Shown: positions 25,416 to 31,971 of the stretch, one piece after another
How positions within the stretch are numbered: position 1 is the stretch's first letter
Layout: each line of letters opens with the position of its first letter
NCBI GenBank assembly: GCA_902826065.1
Contig: CADEDM010000028.1
Span: 1 to 37,284 of the forward strand
Direction: 5' to 3'
Source: an uncultured Acidobacteriota bacterium
GTDB taxonomy: Bacteria > Acidobacteriota > Vicinamibacteria > Vicinamibacterales > UBA2999
DNA length: 37,284 bases
Program-made: the position numbers and the translations under genes
Notes under the pieces: generated by a model
What the model saw: the letters and a program-made list of their open reading frames with translations, nothing else
Told to the model about the DNA's origin: nothing
The model's database searches: none

Positions 25416-26810
25416 ATGCCTGCGACGCTGACGATGCCGGAGCTGCTGGCCCGCTACAACCGTCCGGGCCCGCGCTACACGTCGTACCCCACCGCCGTGG
25501 AGTTCCACGACGGCGTCACGGCCGATGCCTACGTGGAGCGCCTCGCGCGCGCCAACGCCGACACCGATGCGCCGCTGTCGGTCTACATGCACCTGCCGTT
25601 CTGCGAGGAGCGCTGCTCGTACTGCGGCTGCTTCGTCGTCATCACGAAGCACAGAGACGTCACCGACCGGTATCTCGAGTACCTCGAACGCGAGATCGAT
25701 CTGCTGGCCGCGCACCTGCCTGGCCGGCGCCACGTCTCGCAGCTGCACTGGGGCGGCGGCACCCCCACCTACTACCCGGCCGACCGGCTGGCGCGGCTCT
25801 TCGGCCGCCTGCGTCAGCACTTCACGTTCGCGCCAGACGCCGAGATCGGCGTCGAGATCGACCCGCGCGTCACCTCGCCCGAGCAGCTCACGGTGTTGCG
25901 CGAGCTGGGGTTCAACCGGCTGTCGATGGGCGTGCAGGACTTCGCCCCCGAGGTCCAGCAGGCCGTCAACCGCATCCAGAGCTACGAGCTGACCAAGGCC
26001 CTGGTCGATCACGCCCGCGCCCTCGGCTTCCGTTCGATCAACATCGACCTCATCTACGGCCTGCCGTACCAGACACGCGAGGGTTTCGGCCGCACGCTGG
26101 AACAGGTGCTGACCCTGCGCCCGGAACGCGTGGCCGTCTACTCGTTCGCCTTCGTGCCGTGGATGAAGGCGCACATGAAGCACCTGCCGGAGGACTCGCT
26201 GCCGCCGGCCGACGTGAAGATGGACCTGCTCACCGCCTCGCAGCGGGCCTTCACCGGCGCGGGCTACGTCCAGATCGGCATGGACCACTTCGCCGTGCCC
26301 GAGGACGAACTGGCCCGTGCCCTCGACGCCCGCACGCTGCACCGCAACTTCATGGGCTACACGGTGCAGTCGTCGCGCGACATGGTGGCGCTGGGCGTCT
26401 CGGCCATCGGCGACGTGCAGGGGGCCTTCGTGCAGAACACCAAGAAGCTGCCGGAGTACTACGAGTCGATCGACGCGGGCCGCTTCCCGATCGAGCGCGG
26501 CTACGCCCTCGACGACGACGACCGCCTGCGCCGCCACGTGATCACCGAGCTGATGTGCAACGGCCACCTCGACGTCGCCGACGTCGAGGAGCGCTTCGGG
26601 CTCCGTTTCGCCGACTACTTCGCGCGCGAGCTGGCGCTGCTGACCGGCCCGGGATCGCCGGCCGCCGACGGCCTCGTCGAGGTGACCGGCGAGGCCATCG
26701 CCGTGACGGCGCTGGGACGACCGTTCGTCCGCAACGTGTGCATGGCCTTCGACCGCTACCTGGCGGCGCGCACCGGCGGCGCCACGCCGGTGTTCAGCAA
26801 GACGGTATGA
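25416..26810 (+). CDS. hemN: Oxygen-independent coproporphyrinogen III oxidase HemN
   Basis: A 464-residue radical SAM enzyme that oxidatively decarboxylates coproporphyrinogen III to protoporphyrinogen IX without O2. The 4Fe-4S motif is C63-x3-C67-x2-C70, followed by C72 ('CEERCSYCGC'), the residue that separates true HemN from HemW-type paralogues. Other true-HemN marks are 'GPRYTSYPTA' near the N-terminus, 'HWGGGTPTY', 'EIDPRVTSPEQL', 'INIDLIYGLPYQT' and 'GMDHFAVPEDELARA'. The length matches HemN and exceeds HemW. No O2-dependent HemF is in the window. The start is ATG 25416; a GGAG lies about 10 nt upstream, and an in-frame ATG at 25434 is possible. The stop overlaps hemY. Confidence 0.95.
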   Translation: MPATLTMPELLARYNRPGPRYTSYPTAVEFHDGVTADAYVERLARANADTDAPLSVYMHLPFCEERCSYCGCFVVITKHRDVTDRYLEYLEREIDLLAAHLPGRRHVSQLHWGGGTPTYYPADRLARLFGRLRQHFTFAPDAEIGVEIDPRVTSPEQLTVLRELGFNRLSMGVQDFAPEVQQAVNRIQSYELTKALVDHARALGFRSINIDLIYGLPYQTREGFGRTLEQVLTLRPERVAVYSFAFVPWMKAHMKHLPEDSLPPADVKMDLLTASQRAFTGAGYVQIGMDHFAVPEDELARALDARTLHRNFMGYTVQSSRDMVALGVSAIGDVQGAFVQNTKKLPEYYESIDAGRFPIERGYALDDDDRLRRHVITELMCNGHLDVADVEERFGLRFADYFARELALLTGPGSPAADGLVEVTGEAIAVTALGRPFVRNVCMAFDRYLAARTGGATPVFSKTV

Positions 26811-28216
26811 GCGGACCTCGCGTCGTGGTCGTCGGTGGCGGCGTCACCGGCCTCACCGCCGGCGTCACGCTGCTGGATGCCGCCCGGGACGCGGGACATC
26901 CGCTCTCGCTCACGGTGCTCGAGTCGGGCGCCGGCGCCGGTGGGCACGCGCAGACCACGTGCGACGACGGCTTCGTCGTGGAAGCGGGACCCAACGGCTT
27001 CCTGAGTCGCGAGCCCCACACGCTCGCCCTGATCGAGTCGCTGGGGCTCACGTCGCGGCTGGTCGAGGCGCGACCCGACGCGGCGCGACGCTTCATCGTG
27101 CGGGGCGGCCGGCTCTGTCTCGTGCCCGACGGTCCTGCCGGCCTCGCCACCACGCCCGCGCTGTCACTGCGCGCCAAGCTACGCCTGATGGCCGAGCCGT
27201 TTGCCTCGCGTCCGCCAGCCGGCGTCGACGAGACCGTCTACGACTTCGCGGCTCGACGGATTGGCGCCGAGGCCGCGGAGATGCTGGTGGATGCCGCCGT
27301 GTCGGGCATCTCTGCCGGCGACAGCCGTCGGCTCTCCGTGCGCGCGCAGTTCCCCGTGATGCACGAGATGGAGCGCGATCACGGCAGCCTGCTGCGGGCC
27401 ATGTTCTCCAGGAAGCGCCCGCGCGGCCCGCAGGCCAGGCTGGTGAGCTTCGATCGCGGCATGGGCGTGCTGACGGCGGCGCTGGCCGCCCGGCTCGGCG
27501 TGCACCTGCGCAGCGGCACCGGCGTCAGCCGCATCGACCGAACCACGCGCGGCTGGCGCGTCACGGCCGAACCGGGCAACGTCTTCGATGCCGACCACGT
27601 GGTCCTTGCCGTGCCGGCCCGGGCCGCGGCGCCGATGGTCGACGATCTGAATCCCGTGCTGGCCCGGTCGCTGCGCCAGATCGAGTACGCCGGCCTCGGT
27701 GTGGTGGCGTTGGCGTATCCCGTGCGCGATGTGCCTCGCGCGCTCGACGGCTACGGCTACCTGGCGACGAGAGGCGAGGGGCTGGCGACACTGGGCGTGG
27801 TGTGGGAGTCGTCGCTGTTTCCAGGACGCGCGCCTGACGGTCAGGCGCTGCTGCGCGTGATGATCGGCGGCGCCCGGCGACCGGACGTCATCGACCGGCC
27901 GGCCGCCGAGGTCGAGGCTCTGGCCCGCAGGGAGTTGCAGCAGGTGCTGGGCATCACCGCCGCGCCGTCGCGGGCGTGGACGTTCGCGTGGCCGTCTGCG
28001 ATCGCGCAGTACACCGTGGGACATCTCGAGCGCCGGGCCGCCATCGCCGATCTGGTCGCGGCGCATCCCGGCCTTGCCCTGTGCGGTACGTCGTATGACG
28101 GCGTGTCGTTCAACCACGCGGTGAAGAGCGGCCGCGAGCTCGCGACGTCGCTGGCGGGGCGCCTGTGGTCGCGAGACCTGACGGCGCCGGTGACGGCGCA
28201 GGGAGTGACCGCATGA
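26807..28216 (+). CDS. hemY: Protoporphyrinogen/coproporphyrinogen oxidase HemY/HemG type (FAD, O2-dependent)
   Basis: A 469-residue FAD amine-oxidase-fold enzyme oxidising protoporphyrinogen IX to protoporphyrin IX. Visible are the dinucleotide-binding 'VVVVGGGVTGLTAG' (GGGVTG at residues 10-15), 'EAGPNGFL', 'DAAVSGISAGDSRRLSVRAQ', 'FDRGMGVLTAALAARLG', and the C-terminal 'ALCGTSYDGVSFNHAVKSGR' FAD contact. This is the PPOX/HemY class (named HemG in plants and PgoX/CgoX in current terms), not the flavodoxin HemG or membrane HemJ. Paired with an upstream HemN, it most simply acts on protoporphyrinogen; a CgoX role would need HemQ, which is absent here. It overlaps both neighbours by ATGA. Confidence 0.92.
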   Translation: MSGPRVVVVGGGVTGLTAGVTLLDAARDAGHPLSLTVLESGAGAGGHAQTTCDDGFVVEAGPNGFLSREPHTLALIESLGLTSRLVEARPDAARRFIVRGGRLCLVPDGPAGLATTPALSLRAKLRLMAEPFASRPPAGVDETVYDFAARRIGAEAAEMLVDAAVSGISAGDSRRLSVRAQFPVMHEMERDHGSLLRAMFSRKRPRGPQARLVSFDRGMGVLTAALAARLGVHLRSGTGVSRIDRTTRGWRVTAEPGNVFDADHVVLAVPARAAAPMVDDLNPVLARSLRQIEYAGLGVVALAYPVRDVPRALDGYGYLATRGEGLATLGVVWESSLFPGRAPDGQALLRVMIGGARRPDVIDRPAAEVEALARRELQQVLGITAAPSRAWTFAWPSAIAQYTVGHLERRAAIADLVAAHPGLALCGTSYDGVSFNHAVKSGRELATSLAGRLWSRDLTAPVTAQGVTA

Positions 28217-29184
28217 CGGGAGAGACGCGTCACGTCGTGCTCGTGACCTACGGCGAGCCGCCCACGGCGTCGTTCGTCGATCAGCTCGTCTACTCGTGGC
28301 GCATCCTGGTCGGGTTGACGCGCACAGTGGCGCCGATTCCGCGCCCGGTGCTGCCGGTGATCGCCGTGTCGCGCGCCCGTGGGCGCACGTCGGCCTGGCG
28401 AACGCACGGCTATGTATCGCCCCTCGAGCCCATCACCGAGCGGCAGGCCACGCAGGTGCGCGCCGCCCTCACGAGCCGCGACGCCGGATCGTGGCAGGTC
28501 CATGTGGCGTACGAGTTCCGCCGGCCATTGGTGGCGGACGTGCTGGCGTCGATTCCGCCCGCCGAGCCGGTGACCATCGTGCCGATGTACGCCGCCGACT
28601 CGGCGTTCACGCACGCCTTGTCGCGCGCGGTGGCCGTCGACCATGCACGCACCACGGCGCGGTCGGCACCTGTGCAGGTGGCGGATGCCCTCGACGTGAT
28701 CACCCTCGCCGAGATCTCGGCCGACCATGTGCTCGAGCACACGCCCCCGGACTGGCGGGGCGACGAGACCGCTTTGGTGCTCGCGGCCCACGGCACCGTG
28801 CTGAACCCGCCGACGAAGATCGACACCGGCCTGGCGGCCACCGATGCGCTGCGGATCGCCATTGCCGCGCGCCTCGCCCCTCAATTCGGTGTCGTCGCGC
28901 ACGGATGGTTGAATCACACCCGCGGCGGCAAGTGGACCGATCCTCCGATCGAAGAGGCACTCGCCGGCGTGGCCGATGCCGGCTACACGCGCGTGGTCTA
29001 CTACCCGTACGGCTTCCTGGCAGACAACGCGGAGAGCGAGCTCGAGGGTCGCGTGGCGCTGGCGGCGCTGACGGACGTCGCGTCGAAGCACCTGCCATGC
29101 CTCAACGAGTCGCCGGCGCTGGCCGAGGCCATCGCGACGCTCGTCGTGGCGTCAATGGGGAAGCGCGCCGCCCCGGCGGCGTGA
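28213..29184 (+). CDS. hemH: Ferrochelatase HemH (divergent)
   Basis: A 323-residue protein that should insert Fe2+ into protoporphyrin IX. Ferrochelatase landmarks are recognisable but drifted: 'HGYVSPLEPITERQATQVRAA' matches the 'SPL...T..QA..L' helix; the catalytic His is H193 in 'ALVLAAHGTVLNP' (usual form S-A-H-S-x-P); and the metal/proton-handling Glu is E274 in 'YPYGFLADNAESELEG' (usual form 'GF.SDH.ETL.E'). In the last motif the His is replaced by Asn272. Position as the final gene of a full haem operon, and size, support the call. Overlap with hemY is ATGA. No obvious terminator follows; the next gene on this side is a decayed minus-strand VOC remnant. Confidence 0.88.
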   Translation: MTGETRHVVLVTYGEPPTASFVDQLVYSWRILVGLTRTVAPIPRPVLPVIAVSRARGRTSAWRTHGYVSPLEPITERQATQVRAALTSRDAGSWQVHVAYEFRRPLVADVLASIPPAEPVTIVPMYAADSAFTHALSRAVAVDHARTTARSAPVQVADALDVITLAEISADHVLEHTPPDWRGDETALVLAAHGTVLNPPTKIDTGLAATDALRIAIAARLAPQFGVVAHGWLNHTRGGKWTDPPIEEALAGVADAGYTRVVYYPYGFLADNAESELEGRVALAALTDVASKHLPCLNESPALAEAIATLVVASMGKRAAPAA

Positions 29185-29211
29185 GCTGACGAGCGTCTCG
29201 CGCGTCGCCGC

Positions 29212-29403
29212 TCAGTCTGCCGGGAGCCGCCGCGGATTCCACAGCAACTCCCACAGGTGTCCGTCAGGCGTAGCCGCCCCAGAAGGTCTCGTGGGCGGGT
29301 GTCGCGATGACCGCGCCGGCGCGGGTCGCCTGCGCCCTCACGTCGTCGACTTCCGCCTTCGAAGAGTTGTGACCGACGTGATCACCGTGACGCGTGCCTT
29401 CAT
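29212..29403 (-). pseudogene. Remnant of a glyoxalase/VOC family gene with two internal deletions
   Basis: On the minus strand the ATG at 29403 overlaps the DUF2071 stop (ATGA) and encodes MKARVTVIT, a typical VOC N-terminus. The reading frame then jumps. From about 29374 a second frame reads 'GHNSSKAEVDDVRAQATRAG' and on to 'ATPAHETFWGGY', the usual mid/C-terminal VOC sequence. At about 29265 a third frame reads 'PDGHLWELLWNPRRLPAD' to a stop at 29212. Intact relatives are about 130-140 residues and carry about six residues between GGY and DPDGHLW. So roughly 200-230 bp near the 5' end and about 17 bp later have been lost, both out of frame. It is non-functional as read. Confidence 0.75.
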
Positions 29404-30179
29404 GTCAGCGTCCCGGGAGTCACGACCCGCTGCGTCGTGAAGACGGATTCGCCCGCAGTCATCCGGAGATCCGGCCGGCTGTGCCACTCGTGCGCGATGC
29501 CCCTCATGAGCAGCGCCGAGTCCAGCGTGGCCGATCCCGGTGGAAACCGATCGACCGCGCCGAAGAATGCCGAGTGCGCCTCGCCGATTGCGAGCGGCGT
29601 CACCGACCAGTTCAGCGATCGGAGTTCCATGCCGTGGAACCTGGCGGGATCCCGCGTGGCCGAGTAGCCTGTGGCGCCCAGCAAGAAAAAATCGGACGCG
29701 GCGTCCAGGGTGGGGAAGACGCTGCTCTCGGACAGTGCCGCAGCGACTCGTCCCGCGAACGCGACTTCGATGCCGCCATCGGGGCGCACGATTCGCAGGG
29801 CCAGGGTGTCGGCCGACTCCGACGTCTCGAAGCGCGCCGACGAGAAGATGCCCGGAAACACCCGGCCGCCAAGGACCCGGTTGAACGTCGAGTTCGTGTC
29901 GCGGCGTGGGATGAACACGCCCTCACGCGGCTCGCCATCCTGCGTCCACTCGACGGCGATCCGGTGCGCCGCGTTCTCGGAGCCCAGGCCGAGCCACCCC
30001 GGCACGTGCCGCGGCCGCAGTTCGACGAACCGGATCATGCACACGCCGCCGATGCCATGGCCGTTGAAGAGCTTCGGCCGGAAGCCGGGAGGCAGGACGC
30101 GCTGCAGCACCTCGGGATCGAGGCGCCAGTTCAGCAGCACGCGACGATCGATGATGCCGTGAATCGTATCGAGCAGCAC
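29400..30179 (-). CDS. DUF2071 family protein (YqjF/acetoacetate-decarboxylase-like)
   Basis: A 259-residue cytoplasmic protein of the DUF2071 family (COG2071), related in fold to acetoacetate decarboxylase. Visible family features are the N-terminal 'RRVLLNWRLDPEVLQRVLPP' (proteins begin with a '...W.vdP..l...lP.g' pattern), 'CMIRFVELRPRHVPG', 'EWTQDGEPREGVFIPRRDT', and 'PARFHGMELRSLNW' later. No catalytic activity has been established for the group. The start is GTG 30179 with GAGG 5 nt upstream. Its stop overlaps the ATG of the VOC remnant, so the pair was once a coupled operon of which the second gene has died. Confidence 0.72.
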   Translation of the reverse strand: MLLDTIHGIIDRRVLLNWRLDPEVLQRVLPPGFRPKLFNGHGIGGVCMIRFVELRPRHVPGWLGLGSENAAHRIAVEWTQDGEPREGVFIPRRDTNSTFNRVLGGRVFPGIFSSARFETSESADTLALRIVRPDGGIEVAFAGRVAAALSESSVFPTLDAASDFFLLGATGYSATRDPARFHGMELRSLNWSVTPLAIGEAHSAFFGAVDRFPPGSATLDSALLMRGIAHEWHSRPDLRMTAGESVFTTQRVVTPGTLT

Positions 30180-30247
30180 GATGGCCTCAGGGCACAGGTG
30201 TGGAGCAGGGGGGCGATGGACGACGCGTCACTCGGCCTGCGTCGAGG

Positions 30248-30988
30248 TCAGGCATCGCGGCGGTGCTCCGCGATGAGCGCCATCATCTCGGGGTAGTGAT
30301 ACGTGGCCCTGACGGCGGGCTGGTGCGTCGCCGCTGCCACCATCGCCTTTGCAATCTGCTCCGTGCGGATCGATCGGAACCTGGCCGGTGTGGCGAAGGA
30401 GACCAGGGGCAGCACCTTCTCGAGCAGCCACGGGGTGTGCTGCGAGCCGATGATCATCGACGGACGGAAGACGCTCACGATCGCGGGTCCGCTGGCGCGG
30501 ACGGCATCTTCGGATTCGCCCTTCACCCGGAGATAGCGCGGCGTGCCCGCGGCCCCGCCGCGGCTGGCGCTCGCCGCCGGGTCGGCGCCCACGGAGCTCA
30601 TGAATGCAAGATGCCGAACCGTACCCGAGTCGCGCAGCCCGCGTGCGAACGCCTCGTTCAGCGCCACGTCGACGGCGCGATGCTCCTCGATGGTCAGCTT
30701 CGCCGTCCCTGCGCCGATGCCGAGCACGCTGAATCCCACCGGCTCACTCGCGGCGTTCCGGGCGGCCTCGGCCGTCGCAGCCGCCAGAGGATCCGGCTGC
30801 ATCTCGGGGACGAGCACCTCCAGCAGCCTGCGGCCGGTGGCTCGAGCCAGGGCGACAGCGTCGGGCAGCGATCGTCGCGAGACGGAGACGATCGTGGAGA
30901 AGGCGTCGCTGTGGAACAGCTCGTGCAGCAGCGCGGTGCCTACTGACCCAGATCCGCCAAGGACGATCGCCGTGCGCGTACTGGACAT
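30248..30988 (-). CDS. NAD(P)-binding oxidoreductase, atypical SDR (HTATIP2/TIP30-like)
   Basis: A 246-residue Rossmann-fold protein. The nucleotide motif 'VLGGSGSVGTALL' (residues 9-21) is at the N-terminus, followed by an atypical-SDR pattern: 'HLAFMSSVGADPAAS' (about 126-140) supplies the Ser, and 'YLRVKGESED' supplies Y152-x3-K156. 'VSVFRPSMIIGS' and a C-terminal 'IAKAMVAAAT' match NAD(P)H-binding/TIP30-like oxidoreductases. The substrate is unknown. The ATG at 30988 has no Shine-Dalgarno, but a 5/6 -10 hexamer (TATCAT) lies 9 nt upstream. The DUF2071 gene starts 68 bp downstream, so they may be co-transcribed. Confidence 0.8.
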   Translation of the reverse strand: MSSTRTAIVLGGSGSVGTALLHELFHSDAFSTIVSVSRRSLPDAVALARATGRRLLEVLVPEMQPDPLAAATAEAARNAASEPVGFSVLGIGAGTAKLTIEEHRAVDVALNEAFARGLRDSGTVRHLAFMSSVGADPAASASRGGAAGTPRYLRVKGESEDAVRASGPAIVSVFRPSMIIGSQHTPWLLEKVLPLVSFATPARFRSIRTEQIAKAMVAAATHQPAVRATYHYPEMMALIAEHRRDA

Positions 30989-30997
30989 GCCGGCGAC

Positions 30998-31003
30998 ATG
31001 ATA
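30998..31003 (-). promoter_or_regulatory. -10 hexamer for the NAD(P)-binding oxidoreductase gene
   Basis: TATCAT on the minus strand (5/6), 9 nt before the ATG at 30988, with no Shine-Dalgarno between and no clear -35. The same GTATCATG context occurs before fhs. Confidence 0.35.
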
Positions 31004-31018
31004 CGTCCACCGCGCGCG

Positions 31019-31042
31019 GCCGGCGTCCCGACAGACGCCGGC
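31019..31042 (-). terminator. Perfect 9-bp hairpin downstream of the UDG-like gene
   Basis: 31019-31027 pairs with 31034-31042 (core CCGGCGTC/GACGCCGG, 6-nt loop). It lies 28 nt past the stop of the minus-strand glycosylase-like gene and upstream of the oxidoreductase promoter. There is no T tract, so termination efficiency is uncertain. Confidence 0.35.
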
Positions 31043-31069
31043 GCGTTCACCACGCGGGCACGATGGCGC

Positions 31070-31822
31070 CTACTGCGGTGACGTCCAGTTGATCGTGTTG
31101 TCCCCATTCCGCTGGCTCCGAGTCCCGCCGCCTGCGCCGTGCCAATCGGGAAGCCCGAAGGGCAGATCGTCGCGCGGGATCTGCGTGACGTCGTTCACGC
31201 CGAAGGCGGCGCCGTAGGGCGTCGTGTCCACGAGGGCGACGCTGTCGGGCGTGACCGCAGCGTGCAGGGCGTTCAGCTGCGCGTTCCAGTTCGGCAGGAC
31301 GATGTTGTCTGGGGCGGACGGATGGGTCAGTTGAAGCCACGGGACACCAGCCGGCCGGGCCGGCCAGTTCGCCACCGCGAGGTCGGCGCCGTTGCCGAAA
31401 CTGATGATGGCCTGCAGCCCGCTGGCGCCGGCGGCCATGTCGAACAGGCCGTTCCGATAGTTCAGGATGGCCGGCTCGAGCGCGGCCCCGTTCATCACCG
31501 CGTCCATCTGGCCCTTGATGCCAAACAGGAACGTGTTGAACATCACGTACGACTTCTTGAGGCCGATCTTGTTGAGGAGCCGCTGGACGCGTTGCCCGGC
31601 GGAGCCCACGAGATTCCGCTGCGCCAGGATCTCATCGGTGCTGGGGTCCTGCCCGACGATCAGCACCTTGACGCCGGCACCGAGGCGTCCGCGGTAGTAC
31701 ACCGGCCCGAACTCGGTGCGAAACCGTCCCGACGGATGGCTGATGTAGTGCTGATGCGGCGCGGCCAAGAACGTCTGTGCCCACGAGGCGTTCGGTCCCT
31801 TGTCGAACTTGACTGTGGCCAC
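31070..31822 (-). CDS. Uracil-DNA glycosylase superfamily protein
   Basis: A 250-residue protein with the two hallmark motifs of the UDG fold: motif 1 'VLIVGQDPSTDE' (G57-Q58-D59-P60, water-activating region) and motif 2 'LTHPSAP' (H167-P168-S169). Between them is 'FNTFLFGIKGQ', where the uracil-recognition Asn/Phe region of the family falls, and 'AIISFGNGADLAV'. It probably removes uracil or a related damaged base from DNA, but the exact UDG family is not clear; the segment from residue 190 on is longer than in minimal UDGs and ends in a low-complexity Gly/Asn tail. The start is GTG 31822 with GGAGGG 6 nt upstream. Flanking genes give no repair context. Confidence 0.75.
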   Translation of the reverse strand: MATVKFDKGPNASWAQTFLAAPHQHYISHPSGRFRTEFGPVYYRGRLGAGVKVLIVGQDPSTDEILAQRNLVGSAGQRVQRLLNKIGLKKSYVMFNTFLFGIKGQMDAVMNGAALEPAILNYRNGLFDMAAGASGLQAIISFGNGADLAVANWPARPAGVPWLQLTHPSAPDNIVLPNWNAQLNALHAAVTPDSVALVDTTPYGAAFGVNDVTQIPRDDLPFGLPDWHGAGGGTRSQRNGDNTINWTSPQ

Positions 31823-31971
31823 GGTGCACCCTCCCTGCCTGACGCGTGGGCGTCAGTCGCGGCGGCCTCACATCGCGCCGGCCGACCGGTCTCACAGCTG
31901 TAGACGGCCGCCCTTCGGCTCTTTTTCGATGTCGGGTGTCCCTCTCGTCCGGCCATCCACCGACGCCGGGA

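Noticed and set aside
26807..29184. Coproporphyrin-dependent haem route (CgoX/CpfC)
   Set aside because: HemN of the coproporphyrinogen-decarboxylating type is present in the same operon and no HemQ is seen, so the protoporphyrin route is simpler.
29394..30296. A plus-strand open frame of 300 codons over the DUF2071 gene
   Set aside because: No family features; the minus-strand product has family motifs and a Shine-Dalgarno.
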